A DNA stretch of 64,000 nt from assembly GCA_965279595.1 (NCBI GenBank), contig OZ257246.1:1116001-1180000 (forward strand). Direction: 5' to 3'. The notes under the pieces are model-generated. The model saw only the letters and a list, made by a program, of their open reading frames with translations. It ran no database searches and had not been told where the DNA came from. A program made the translations under genes and the position numbers. The stretch comes from CAIKLP01 sp965279595 (GTDB taxonomy: Bacteria; Bacteroidota; Bacteroidia; Sphingobacteriales; Sphingobacteriaceae). Below are positions 46,359-55,420 of the stretch, in pieces. Position 1 is the first letter of the stretch. Each line of letters starts with the position of its first letter.

Positions 46359-46639
46359 CTCGACAACACATCCCCAAACTCTATCTTTTTATCAAATACC
46401 GATTTAGCAAATGGACATAGAGGTAAAATTTTAATATTATTTTTTCTTGCAAATTCAACTGCTGCGGTTACTAATTGTAGTCCGGCTCCTTTGCCTTTAA
46501 GCACTTCAGATACTTCTGTATGGTCAATGATAATTAAACCTTCACCTGCAATAGAGTAAGTCATTTCAGCAACTTTGTGTTGATCAAGTTCTATGTAGAA
46601 TGAACCTTTGCTTGCATTCTCTTTATGTAATATTTCCAT
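46355..46639 (-). CDS. Small GNAT-type acetyltransferase (YjdJ group)
   Basis: A 94-residue single-domain protein: FYIELDQHKVAEMTYSIAG, LIIIDHTEVSEVLKGKGAG (acetyl-CoA loop) and KNNIKILPLCPFAKSVFDKK. This matches the short GNAT proteins of the YjdJ group, which lack the N-terminal half of normal GNATs and may act on small molecules or be degenerate. Same strand as the two genes upstream, 17 bases behind the reductase gene. Confidence 0.88.
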   Translation of the reverse strand: MEILHKENASKGSFYIELDQHKVAEMTYSIAGEGLIIIDHTEVSEVLKGKGAGLQLVTAAVEFARKNNIKILPLCPFAKSVFDKKIEFGDVLSS

Positions 46640-46656
46640 GAAATTTTTTTTAATAA

Positions 46657-47304
46657 TTATTGAACAACTTTTAAATTAAAATTTGCTGTTTGTAGTTTCC
46701 CATATAAACGTACCCATAATGGCAATATCATTTCAGTTGCTCTTGCATTTGTAATATCTCCTAAATCAATAACATTCTTCCAACCAAACCATTCTTTTAA
46801 AATAGTAATTACTTGTTCTTTCGCTTTTTCATCGTTGCCACAAATAAATTGATCATGGTCCCCAGCAATTATTGATGGATTAATCATTACTGCATTGGTA
46901 ACTGTATTCAATGTCTTTATAACTTTTGCATTAGGAAATAAATTTTGAATGCTTTCACCTTGTGAACTAGTATTGCAAATAGTTAGCGATGGAGGAAATC
47001 CTTTTGAGAAATCAAGTGGATTGCTGATATCAATTAATATTTTATAAGCAATTCTTTCTGCACCAGCTTGTTTCAATGCTTCTAATGAATGCTCTCCTTT
47101 GGTGCAATTGAAAATAATTTCTCCGAATTCAGCTGCATCAGCAAAGCTCCCGCTTTTTGCTTTATCTCCTTGACTGTGTACCCAAGCATTAGCAATATCA
47201 TTGTTTGCTGTTCTTGAACCCATGCATACATCATGTCCCAATTCAATTAATTTACTTGCAATTGTTTTGCCAACTGCACCAGTACCTAATACCGCTATTT
47301 TCAT
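46657..47304 (-). CDS. NADP-binding F420-oxidoreductase-like protein
   Basis: A 215-residue Rossmann protein. The frame is open from an ATG at 47355, but the ATG at 47304 (MKIAVLGTGAVGKTIASKL) is the natural start since the nucleotide motif GTGAVG begins at once. MGSRTANN is the phosphate-binding strand end typical of NADP(H)-dependent members; FNCTKGEHSLEALKQAG, IDISNPLDFSKGFPP and AKVIKTLNTVTNAVM match PF03807-type proteins. Substrate unknown. A terminator lies just upstream, so it has its own transcript with the acetyltransferase gene. Confidence 0.82.
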   Translation of the reverse strand: MKIAVLGTGAVGKTIASKLIELGHDVCMGSRTANNDIANAWVHSQGDKAKSGSFADAAEFGEIIFNCTKGEHSLEALKQAGAERIAYKILIDISNPLDFSKGFPPSLTICNTSSQGESIQNLFPNAKVIKTLNTVTNAVMINPSIIAGDHDQFICGNDEKAKEQVITILKEWFGWKNVIDLGDITNARATEMILPLWVRLYGKLQTANFNLKVVQ

Positions 47305-47330
47305 ATTTTTATTTTTTTCTGAAAATAAAG

Positions 47331-47362
47331 TTAAAAAAAATGGCATGAATATCATGCCATTT
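47331..47362 (-). terminator. Terminator of the YceI gene
   Basis: AAATGGCATGA and TCATGCCATTT pair perfectly around ATA; read on the minus strand it is followed by a run of eight T. It ends the yceI-like transcript 23 bases behind its stop codon. Confidence 0.8.
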
Positions 47363-47384
47363 AAATTTTAACATTTATAAAATT

Positions 47385-47930
47385 TTAGGCTTGTTTGCTA
47401 AACTCTACATTGATATGCAATCTTACATCTTCACTCACTACCATTCCACCAGCTTCAGTTAATGCATTCCATACTAAACCATATTCAGTACGGTTAATTT
47501 TACCTGATACTTCAAATCCTGCTTTTGTTTGTCCCCATGGATCAATAATTGTTCCTCCATATTCAACTACTAATTCAATTGGTTTAGTTACATCACGTAT
47601 GGTTAAGTTGCCTTTTAAAATATATTCCTCTTCTGATTTCTTTTTGAATGAAGTAGAAACAAATGTCAATTTTGGATGATTGGCAGAATCAAAAAAATCA
47701 GCTGATTTTAAATGCTCATCTCTTTGTTCACTGTTCGTATCTATACTTCCCGCATCAATTGTAAATTGAATGTTCGCATCTTCCATGTTATCACCTTCTG
47801 TTTCTAATTCTCCCCCAAATATTTTGAAGGTTCCAGTAGTGGTTGATATCACTAAGTGTTTTACTTTAAATTGTACTTCAGAATGAGTTGTATCTAAAGC
47901 CCATTTTGTTTTGTTGATTGTAGTTTCCAT
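47385..47930 (-). CDS. YceI-family protein
   Basis: A 181-residue YceI-like lipocalin-fold protein, which binds isoprenoid-type lipids. Marks: KWALDTTHSEVQFKVKHL at the start, FKIFGGELETEGD, HPKLTFVSTSF, LKGNLTIRDVTKPIEL and GRINRTEYGLVWN-like strand GKINRTEYGLVWNALTE. There is no signal peptide, so this copy is cytoplasmic, unlike E. coli YceI. It stands alone between terminators. Confidence 0.92.
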   Translation of the reverse strand: METTINKTKWALDTTHSEVQFKVKHLVISTTTGTFKIFGGELETEGDNMEDANIQFTIDAGSIDTNSEQRDEHLKSADFFDSANHPKLTFVSTSFKKKSEEEYILKGNLTIRDVTKPIELVVEYGGTIIDPWGQTKAGFEVSGKINRTEYGLVWNALTEAGGMVVSEDVRLHINVEFSKQA

Positions 47931-48004
47931 TGTATTTTGTTAGTTTTTAGAGTACAACAGAATGTTTTATAAATTGTTTGTTTAAACATCTAATTATTTT
48001 GAAC

Positions 48005-48045
48005 AAAAAAATGGGATGAACAACAATTGCTGTTCATCCCTTTTT
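48005..48045 (-). terminator. Terminator of the gldB-prolyl oligopeptidase unit
   Basis: GGGATGAACA and TGTTCATCCC pair perfectly around an eight-base loop. On the minus strand a T run (ATTTTTT) follows; the plus side also ends in five T. It lies 12 bases behind the prolyl oligopeptidase stop. Confidence 0.85.
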
Positions 48046-48056
48046 AAATTCACTTT

Positions 48057-50171
48057 TTAATACTTTAAACCGAAGTTTTGAAACACAAATGACCAAACAT
48101 CTGCCGCTTCATCAATTAATTTAGTAGTTGGTTTGCCAGCACCATGTCCAGCTTTTACATCAATTCTAATCAAAATTGGATTTTCTCCTTTTTGATTGGC
48201 TTGTAAAGTTGCTGCGTATTTAAATGAATGTGCAGGAACAACCCTGTCATCATGATCAGCAGTTGTAATTAAAGTAGCTGGGTAGCTCATGTTTTTTACA
48301 TTGTGTAATGGTGAGTATTTTAATAAGTAATTAAACTGATCCTTATCAGCACTAGAACCATACTCAACAGCCCAAGCCCAGCCAATAGTAAATTTGTGAT
48401 ATCTTAACATATCTAAAACACCTACAGCAGGTAATGCTACTTTAAATAATTCTGGACGTTGAGTCATACATGCCCCAACTAATAGTCCTCCATTAGAACC
48501 ACCTTTGATCGCAATTTTATTTGAGTTGGTATATTTTTCTGCAATTAAATATTCAGCAGCACCTATAAAATCATCAAACACATTTTGTTTTTTTCCTAAC
48601 ATCCCAGCTTGATGCCACTCTTCTCCATATTCCCCACCACCTCTTAAACTTACCTGAGCATAGATACCTCCATTTTCTAAAAAGAACATATTGGAAACGC
48701 TAAAAGTTGGAGTTAAACTGATATTGAATCCACCATAACCATAAAGTAATAATGGATTATTTCCATCTAATTGAATACCTTTTTTGTGTACAATAAACAT
48801 TGGCACTTTAGTTCCATCTTTTGAAGTAAACCAAACTTGTTTTGTTTCGAAAGGTTCTGTGTCAATTTTAAAATCAGGTTTTTTATAAAGGATAGATTTA
48901 CCTGAATTGATATTCAATTCATAAATTGTTCCAGGTGTGCTGAAGTTTGAAAAAGAATAAAAAATACTGGTATCAACTTGATTTGACTCTGCTAAAGTAA
49001 TAGTGCCTAATCCAGGTAATTGTATATCATTTACTTTTTTCCCATCTAAAGTATATTCCACTAAACTATTGCTTGCGTCTTTTAAATAGCTAGCAAACAA
49101 GCGGCCTCCAGCGGTATTTACATTTTGTAATAATTCATTTTGTTCAGGAATAATAGTTTTCCAATTGGCTTTATCACTTTTATTTGGATCAATTGAAACC
49201 ACTTTATATTTTGGAGCATCTTGATCCATCATCACCAATAAATTATTATCTACATCATCAATAACAGCATAATTATATTTAAATCCTTCTAATAAAACTT
49301 TAATTTTTGTATTCGGTTGACGTAAATCTTTTACTAAAATTTCAGTTCCTGAAGTTCCTTCAGATGCATAAATAATTAAATAGTTTTCATTGTCAGTTAC
49401 TGATGCTCCTAATGTTCTAAATGGATGTGCTTTATCTTCATAAATTAATTGATCATTTTTTTGATCAGTACCTAAGCGGTGATAATATATTTTTTGAAAT
49501 TGGTTTTGATTAGAAAGTTCACTCACACCTTTTGGTTCATCATATCTGCTGTAATAGAAACCATCACCTTGCCAAGCAGCACCAGTAAACTTTGCCCATT
49601 TAATTTCATCTTTAGTTAATTTTTGAGTTTCTATATCCATTACATAAATTTCAGTCCAATCAGAACCTGATCTAGAAATTGTATAAGCTACATATTTATT
49701 ATCATGTGAGAAAAATAAACCAGTCAAGGCAACTGTTCCATCAGTAGATAGTTTATTTGGATCAAGAAAAACTTTTTCTTCACCTGTAGTTCCTTTTTTG
49801 AAATAAATGACTGCTTGATTTTGCAAACCGTCATTTTTTGAAAAATAGTAATAAGCACCTTTTCTATAAGGAGCAGTAGTTTTAGTATAATTCCAAATTT
49901 CAGTCAAACGATTTTTTATTTTATCACGAAAAGTAATTTGTGCTAAATAATTTTGAGTAACCGTATTTTGTGCACTTACCCAGTCAGCTGTTTCTTTGGT
50001 GGTATCATCCTCTAACCATCGGTATGGATCATTTATTTTTACTCCGAAGTAATCATCTACTACTTCAGTTTTTTTTGTTTCAGGATAGGGCATCAAGGAT
50101 ATTTTTTTTGATTCATTCATGTTACAGGCTGTTATAACTAACAAGCTTGAAAGGATTAAATAGTTTTTCAT
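48057..50171 (-). CDS. Prolyl oligopeptidase (S9A), lipoprotein form
   Basis: Cuts peptides behind proline. 704 residues: lipoprotein signal (VITAC), then the S9A opening YPETKKTEVVDDYFGVKINDPYRWLED (in parts: VDDYFGVKINDPYRWLED), a seven-bladed propeller to about 410, and the hydrolase domain with YGYGGFNISLTP, GGSNGGLL (Ser559), TTADHDDRVVP and AGHGAGKP (His676). It lies 11 bases behind gldB on the same strand, so the two should be co-transcribed. Confidence 0.95.
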   Translation of the reverse strand: MKNYLILSSLLVITACNMNESKKISLMPYPETKKTEVVDDYFGVKINDPYRWLEDDTTKETADWVSAQNTVTQNYLAQITFRDKIKNRLTEIWNYTKTTAPYRKGAYYYFSKNDGLQNQAVIYFKKGTTGEEKVFLDPNKLSTDGTVALTGLFFSHDNKYVAYTISRSGSDWTEIYVMDIETQKLTKDEIKWAKFTGAAWQGDGFYYSRYDEPKGVSELSNQNQFQKIYYHRLGTDQKNDQLIYEDKAHPFRTLGASVTDNENYLIIYASEGTSGTEILVKDLRQPNTKIKVLLEGFKYNYAVIDDVDNNLLVMMDQDAPKYKVVSIDPNKSDKANWKTIIPEQNELLQNVNTAGGRLFASYLKDASNSLVEYTLDGKKVNDIQLPGLGTITLAESNQVDTSIFYSFSNFSTPGTIYELNINSGKSILYKKPDFKIDTEPFETKQVWFTSKDGTKVPMFIVHKKGIQLDGNNPLLLYGYGGFNISLTPTFSVSNMFFLENGGIYAQVSLRGGGEYGEEWHQAGMLGKKQNVFDDFIGAAEYLIAEKYTNSNKIAIKGGSNGGLLVGACMTQRPELFKVALPAVGVLDMLRYHKFTIGWAWAVEYGSSADKDQFNYLLKYSPLHNVKNMSYPATLITTADHDDRVVPAHSFKYAATLQANQKGENPILIRIDVKAGHGAGKPTTKLIDEAADVWSFVFQNFGLKY

Positions 50172-50182
50172 TTTTAAATCAA

Positions 50183-51202
50183 TTAAGGTTTATATTGTGA
50201 AAGCTTTAATATTTTCTGACTATCTTTTTCATTCATTATTTCATCTATTGTACTATTCTTATTTTGTTCCATATATTTTTTCATGATTTGCCAACCACAC
50301 CAAATACCTATGCGTGGCGCAGATTCATTGGCTAAACCGGAAGTAAATGGAGCTTCATCAATATATTTTTTATACTTTGTTAATTCAGAAGAAAATAAAA
50401 CATTTTCATCTACAAAAAGTTTAAAAATATTACTCTCATTGGCTTTGCACCAGGCTAATTGTTCAGCAGTATATCCAATTTTCAAAGTATCATTAAATTC
50501 AGGTAAAAGTTGATCAATCAGAATTAAAATTTTGCCTTGATAAATCATCTCATCTAAAAAAGTAGGGTTGTTTTCTAATTGTTCATACTTCGCACTTACG
50601 ATTGCTTTTGCTACAGAAGGTATTATGTATTCTGTATTTAATCTTCGAGTAATATAATCTGGAAAATCAACAGAAGCATAGTATGGATAATTCATTCCCA
50701 TAAACATATCAAGTCCAATTCCAACATATTTATTGCTAGTAATAACAGCATTGTTAAATCCAGAAATAAAAGTGGCAACTTCTGGTAAAGTATCTTTAGG
50801 AAATAATTTTTGATAATTGCTAAACATCAAATTCAATTCTTCCTCTATTGGTTGAAGGTTGGTGTAATTTTTTGATACGTCTGCATAAAGTGCTCGTAAA
50901 TCAGGGTGGTTTACAAAATCATTTACCAAAGGTTGAAAGGTTGGAGCTTTAGGATTACCAAAATTCATAATCTGACCAAAGTAAATGTTATAAAATTCAT
51001 TGTATTTTGTTGCCAATGAATCAAGACTTTTAGTAGTGATATTTTTATTCATATCAAACAAATCTTTGTCAAAGCGCTTAATTTGCACACTAACCTCCGC
51101 TTGATTTGTGGATTTGTTTATATTTTCCTTGCATGAACTGATTAAAATCAGGCAAATGCATAGTAGATAAATGAGATTAATTTGGTTTCTTTGACTTAAC
51201 AT
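50183..51202 (-). CDS. gldB: Gliding motility lipoprotein GldB
   Basis: Lipoprotein needed for gliding in Flavobacterium; molecular role unclear. 339 residues with lipobox LISSC, then VQIKRFDKDLFDM, FNIYFGQIMNFGN-like YNIYFGQIMNFGNP, LFSNYQKLFP-like MFSNYQKLFPKD, SNKYVGIGLDMFMG (metal-site-like region), IYQGKILILIDQLLP, EQLAWCKANES and APRIGIWCGWQIMKKYM. All are GldB blocks. gldC, often next to it in Flavobacteria, is missing here; a prolyl oligopeptidase gene follows instead. It is divergent from the PorT-like gene with 35 bases between. Confidence 0.9.
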   Translation of the reverse strand: MLSQRNQINLIYLLCICLILISSCKENINKSTNQAEVSVQIKRFDKDLFDMNKNITTKSLDSLATKYNEFYNIYFGQIMNFGNPKAPTFQPLVNDFVNHPDLRALYADVSKNYTNLQPIEEELNLMFSNYQKLFPKDTLPEVATFISGFNNAVITSNKYVGIGLDMFMGMNYPYYASVDFPDYITRRLNTEYIIPSVAKAIVSAKYEQLENNPTFLDEMIYQGKILILIDQLLPEFNDTLKIGYTAEQLAWCKANESNIFKLFVDENVLFSSELTKYKKYIDEAPFTSGLANESAPRIGIWCGWQIMKKYMEQNKNSTIDEIMNEKDSQKILKLSQYKP

Positions 51203-51224
51203 TGTAAACGTAAATATATATTTG
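51190..51224 (+). promoter_or_regulatory. Probable promoter for the PorT-like and nadE genes
   Basis: TATATTTG at 51217-51224 matches TAnnTTTG and TTTG at 51190-51193 lies 23 bases ahead, at the long end of the allowed spacing. It would leave a leader of only about 8 bases. Confidence 0.45.
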
Positions 51225-51237
51225 AAATAGTAAAGTT

Positions 51238-51930
51238 ATGAATATAAAACATTTTTTATTCTTATTGATTTTTATAAGTTTTTCTAGTCAGATTAATGCA
51301 CAGAACGACTTCCGTTTAGGCTTTAAAGCCAATCCGCTTATTTCAACCTTAAAACCTAATTCTGATTTTCACAGTAGTGTGGGTTCAAAAGTTGGATTTT
51401 CTTATGGACTATTATTCGATTATTTTTTAAAAGAAAATTATGCCTTCTCATCTGAATTTGCAATTAGTAAAATGGGTGGTAAAACAGAATATGTATTGGC
51501 AGATACTACTATTTCTTCAGACATCAGTATTAGCTATATTGAAATTCCATTGACCATTAAATTGAAAACCAATGAAATAAAAAATGGAATGAAAATTTAT
51601 GGAAAGTTTGGATTGGGCTTAGGGTTTAATATTAAATCTTCAGCTAGTCTGGATTATAAAATAAAATCAAATTCTGTTTATAAAGACGATATTAAAAATG
51701 CTACTAAATACACTCAAGGATTAAACACTTCATTGATAGTAGGTGGAGGTATAGAATATTCTTTAGCTGAAAATTTAGATTTGGTATTAGGACTTACCTA
51801 TTCAAATGGCTTTTTGAATGTGATGAAGTCGAACACCATATTTAGAGACCAAAATAATTTGTTTAAAAGAATTGATGCATTTGATGCTAACTTAAATTAC
51901 TTAGCATTGAATGTAGGTTTGTTATTTTAA
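51238..51930 (+). CDS. PorT-family outer membrane beta-barrel protein
   Basis: A 230-residue exported barrel. Signal peptide (INAQ), then FRLGFKANPLISTLKPNSDF, VGFSYGLLFDYFLKENYAFSSE, ISYIEIPLTIKLKTNEI, YGKFGLGLGFNIKSSAS, LIVGGGIEYSLAENLDLVLGL and a last strand LALNVGLLF. This is the broad PorT/outer-membrane-beta-barrel-2 family; PorT/SprT itself takes part in type IX secretion. Whether this is true PorT cannot be told, since the family name covers many barrels, but the divergent gldB supports a link. 13 bases ahead of nadE. Confidence 0.75.
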   Translation: MNIKHFLFLLIFISFSSQINAQNDFRLGFKANPLISTLKPNSDFHSSVGSKVGFSYGLLFDYFLKENYAFSSEFAISKMGGKTEYVLADTTISSDISISYIEIPLTIKLKTNEIKNGMKIYGKFGLGLGFNIKSSASLDYKIKSNSVYKDDIKNATKYTQGLNTSLIVGGGIEYSLAENLDLVLGLTYSNGFLNVMKSNTIFRDQNNLFKRIDAFDANLNYLALNVGLLF

Positions 51931-51943
51931 TTTTTTTTCAGAA

Positions 51944-53572
51944 ATGAAAATTCTTCTTGCTCAAGTAAATATTCATGTGGGTAATTTCGAATCAAATGTT
52001 CGAAAGATAAAATCCATAATTGAAGAAGCCGAGCTGAAAGCATTGGATTTAGTGGTGTTCCCTGAATTAGCTATATGTGGTTATCCTCCAAGAGATTTTC
52101 TAGATTACCATCATTTTGTAGCAGAGTGCAATCATTGGATTGCAGAAATTGCAAAAAGTTGCAAAACATTAACATGTGTAATTGGTGGTCCAAGTGTTAA
52201 TGCTGAAATAAAAGGAAAAGACTTATACAATTCTGCTTTTGTTTTAACAAATGGAAAAATTCAAAATATCATTCATAAAACTTTATTGCCCACCTATGAT
52301 ATTTTTGATGAGTACCGCTACTTTCAACCTAATACAATTTTTGAATGCATAGAAGTTAAAGGAAAAAAAATTGCTTTGACTATCTGTGAAGATCTTTGGA
52401 ACATTGAAGAGAATCCTCTTTATGTTATTTCTCCTATGGATGAGTTGATCAAACAGAAACCTGATTTGATGCTGAACATTGCAGCTTCTCCATTTGATTA
52501 TTTGCATGAGGAGAAAAGGAAGAATATGCTGCGAGCAAATTGTATAAAATATAATTTGCCATTGGTTTATGTTAATCATATAGCTGCTCAAACTGAATTG
52601 ATATTTGATGGCGGTTCATTAGCCATGAATAATTCTGGTGAAATTATTTATGAATCAAAATATTTTGAAGAGGATAGTTTGGAAATTGATTACAATCAGT
52701 TAATTCAAGGTCAATCCATAAAGGCGCATTCGGCAAGTCCAATTGCAAAAATTGAGTCAGCATTAATTTTAGGAATTAGAGATTATTTTCAGAAATCTGG
52801 ATTTAGCAAAGCTTTGCTTGGATTGTCTGGAGGTATTGATTCTGCTGTTGTTTGTGCCCTCGCTACAAAAGCATTAGGAAAAGAAAATGTTCTGGCAGTA
52901 TTGATGCCATCACAATATTCATCTGACCATTCAATTGCTGATGCAATGGAGTTGGTCAATAATTTAGGAATAGCTCATGAACTAATTCCAATTGAACCAT
53001 TGTTTAAATCATTTGAGAACGCTACGGCAAATGCATTTGCAAACTACCAAGAAGATCTAACAGAGGAAAATATTCAAGCAAGAATAAGAGGTGTTTTGTT
53101 AATGGCACTCTCTAATAAATTCGGGAATATTTTACTAAACACTTCTAACAAAAGTGAAGCTGCAGTTGGATATGGAACATTGTATGGGGATATGTGTGGA
53201 GGAATTTCTGTAATTGGCGATGTTTATAAAACTCAAGTTTTTGAATTAGCAAAATACATGAATACTGAAAAAGTAATCATTCCAATTAATACTATTGTAA
53301 AACCCCCTTCAGCAGAGTTGAGGCCAAATCAAAAAGACTCTGACTCATTGCCAGATTATGATTTATTAGATCAAGTGCTTTTTCAATACATTGAAAATAG
53401 AAAAGGTAAAGATGAATTGATTGAATTAGGTTTTGATCAGAAATTGATTGACCGAATAACTGGACTCGTCAATCGCAATGAATACAAGCGTTATCAAACA
53501 CCTCCTATTCTAAGAGTATCTCCAAAAGCTTTTGGAATGGGAAGAAGAATGCCAATTGTAGCTAAATACTAA
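51944..53572 (+). CDS. nadE: Glutamine-dependent NAD+ synthetase
   Basis: Last step of NAD synthesis: amidates nicotinate adenine dinucleotide. 542 residues: an N-terminal nitrilase-type glutaminase (catalytic Glu41 in VFPELAICGYPPRDFL, Lys in IIHKTLLPTYDIFDEYRYF, written partly, and Cys in LTICEDLW) and a C-terminal synthetase with LGLSGGIDSAVV (ATP pyrophosphatase loop), NTSNKSEAAVGYGTLYGD and PPSAELRPNQKDSDSLPDY. Follows the PorT-like gene and is probably co-transcribed with it. Convergent with the lipase gene, 8 bases apart. Confidence 0.96.
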   Translation: MKILLAQVNIHVGNFESNVRKIKSIIEEAELKALDLVVFPELAICGYPPRDFLDYHHFVAECNHWIAEIAKSCKTLTCVIGGPSVNAEIKGKDLYNSAFVLTNGKIQNIIHKTLLPTYDIFDEYRYFQPNTIFECIEVKGKKIALTICEDLWNIEENPLYVISPMDELIKQKPDLMLNIAASPFDYLHEEKRKNMLRANCIKYNLPLVYVNHIAAQTELIFDGGSLAMNNSGEIIYESKYFEEDSLEIDYNQLIQGQSIKAHSASPIAKIESALILGIRDYFQKSGFSKALLGLSGGIDSAVVCALATKALGKENVLAVLMPSQYSSDHSIADAMELVNNLGIAHELIPIEPLFKSFENATANAFANYQEDLTEENIQARIRGVLLMALSNKFGNILLNTSNKSEAAVGYGTLYGDMCGGISVIGDVYKTQVFELAKYMNTEKVIIPINTIVKPPSAELRPNQKDSDSLPDYDLLDQVLFQYIENRKGKDELIELGFDQKLIDRITGLVNRNEYKRYQTPPILRVSPKAFGMGRRMPIVAKY

Positions 53573-53580
53573 TTCAATTT

Positions 53581-54666
53581 TTATTCTTGCAAAAGATTCG
53601 TTAAATATAAATACGGCTCAAATAAATGATGAACGAAAACTCTTTCTTGAGAGTTTGGAAATAGTTTATAGTATTCATTATTTGGATATAGCACAATGAA
53701 ATTTCCTGTTCTTACATAATGATTACTTCTATAATACATAGGTTCAACATAACCTGGAATATGTTTGCGCACAAAAGTAGATGCAGTATTTCCTAAGTAT
53801 TTTTCATAATTTTTTTGAGCTTGTGAAGTTGGTTTAGTTAATTTTTTATAAGCATAGTTTAAAACAAGGTTTGCAGGAAATTTCTGTTTCTTTAAAGATT
53901 TCTTTGCATTGGTAAATGGATTGGTAGGATTAAAATCTGTTGCAGTTTGAATAGATATTGGTGTTTCAGGCACCCAGTCTGCAGCATTCACAATATTGTA
54001 AGCACCTTCTTTTCGGGTGATAGATTCATAATAATAGGCAAATGCCAAATTACCTGGCTTTGGCCCAGCACTGCAATAAGTTTTAAATCGAATATTTTTT
54101 GAAATTGTTCCAGAACTCCTCAAATTATACAAATAGGCAGTCACCAAATAGGCAATTGCACCTCCTTGACTATGTCCCATAATGATAAATTCTTTTATTC
54201 CTGATTGATAACAAGAATCAATTTTCGGAACAATTGTTTCTGATAAAAAAGCAGTGCTAATCAACCAACCAATATGGATTGCGGCATTGCTATCACTGCA
54301 TAAATTGTAATTAAATAATTTATCTTTTGAAAATGTTAAACTGCCTTTTGCAGGAACCATGGCTGCATAGAAATTTGCAAGCCAACTGACACTGTTTTGC
54401 GTAGTGCCTCTAATACTAATCACTGCAATCGAGTCCTTGCTAATCCATAAGTCCCAGCGATTGTCTAATCCAACAACAGGAGATCGATAATTGAAAATAA
54501 ATTTCTCAGGTGCGGGTAATTTATTGTAATAAGATGAATCATTTTGGCGTGCATTGATCTTCAATAATTCTAAATATTCTGCTTTACTAAATTGAGTTTG
54601 TAAGTGTTGTGCATAAAGGTTAGTGCATAACAAACTTAGTAATAGAACTAATATTGGCTTTCTCAT
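53581..54666 (-). CDS. Secreted class 3 lipase-like hydrolase
   Basis: A 361-residue exported alpha/beta hydrolase. Signal peptide (CTNLYAQ). The lipase elbow is IIMGHSQGGAIAYLV; SIAVISIRGTTQNSVSW is the oxyanion strand of class 3 lipases (IRGT), and VNAADWVPETP holds a likely catalytic Asp, with a His in FVRKHIPGY or NHYVRTG. Substrate unknown. Single gene. Confidence 0.85.
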   Translation of the reverse strand: MRKPILVLLLSLLCTNLYAQHLQTQFSKAEYLELLKINARQNDSSYYNKLPAPEKFIFNYRSPVVGLDNRWDLWISKDSIAVISIRGTTQNSVSWLANFYAAMVPAKGSLTFSKDKLFNYNLCSDSNAAIHIGWLISTAFLSETIVPKIDSCYQSGIKEFIIMGHSQGGAIAYLVTAYLYNLRSSGTISKNIRFKTYCSAGPKPGNLAFAYYYESITRKEGAYNIVNAADWVPETPISIQTATDFNPTNPFTNAKKSLKKQKFPANLVLNYAYKKLTKPTSQAQKNYEKYLGNTASTFVRKHIPGYVEPMYYRSNHYVRTGNFIVLYPNNEYYKLFPNSQERVFVHHLFEPYLYLTNLLQE

Positions 54667-54727
54667 TTATTGGGAATTAATGAATTGCTAATTTAATTAA
54701 ACCACAATCAAATAAAAATTGTTTTAT

Positions 54728-55420
54728 TCAACCTTTATATATGGCATAAAAATCATCCTCATAACTGGTTCCTATTGGAATGATATGATCTGAAATTTGT
54801 ATGTTCTTGTTACGAACATTATCTATTTTGCTATATGGAATTATAAAAGACCTATGCACACGGATAAATTCTTGATTGGGTAATTTACTAAGAATAGCTT
54901 TCATAGTCATTCTGGCAACTACTAATTTATCCTTAGCATAATTTACTTTGATATAATCACCCAGACCTTCAATAAAAGTTATTTCTGATAATGGTATTTT
55001 GATTAACTTATAATCAGCACGAATAAAAAGATACTTTTCTGTAATGTTATCTTTGTTATTTAGGAATGAGTAATATTCATTGGCTTTGCTAACAGCTTTT
55101 AAAAAACGCTCTTCTTCAAATGGTTTGAGAAGATAATCAACAGCATTTAAATTATAACCTTCAACTGCATATTCACTATGGGCAGTTGTAAATATTACCA
55201 TGATGTTTTCTGGTAATTCATTGAATAATTCTATTCCAGAAATAGAAGGCATTTTTATGTCCAGAAATATCAAATCAATTGGAAATTTGCTAAGATATTT
55301 CAAGGCAGCACTAGGTTGAGTGAATGTTTTTTCAAGCGATAGGAATTCAACTTTTGAACTAAATTGTTCAATGAGTTCTAAAGCTAAAGGTTCATCATCA
55401 ATGGCTATTGCTCTAATCAT
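54728..55420 (-). CDS. LytTR-type response regulator
   Basis: Regulator of a LytS/LytTR pair. 230 residues: receiver domain with DDE at 8-10, phospho-acceptor Asp54 (FLDIKMP) and Lys99 (LLKPF); LytTR DNA-binding domain from about 130 (YLFIRADYKLIKI, EITFIEGLGDYIKV, FIRVHRSFIIPYSKIDNV). Its start overlaps the stop of the kinase gene upstream (4 bases), so they are translationally coupled. Confidence 0.95.
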   Translation of the reverse strand: MIRAIAIDDEPLALELIEQFSSKVEFLSLEKTFTQPSAALKYLSKFPIDLIFLDIKMPSISGIELFNELPENIMVIFTTAHSEYAVEGYNLNAVDYLLKPFEEERFLKAVSKANEYYSFLNNKDNITEKYLFIRADYKLIKIPLSEITFIEGLGDYIKVNYAKDKLVVARMTMKAILSKLPNQEFIRVHRSFIIPYSKIDNVRNKNIQISDHIIPIGTSYEDDFYAIYKG

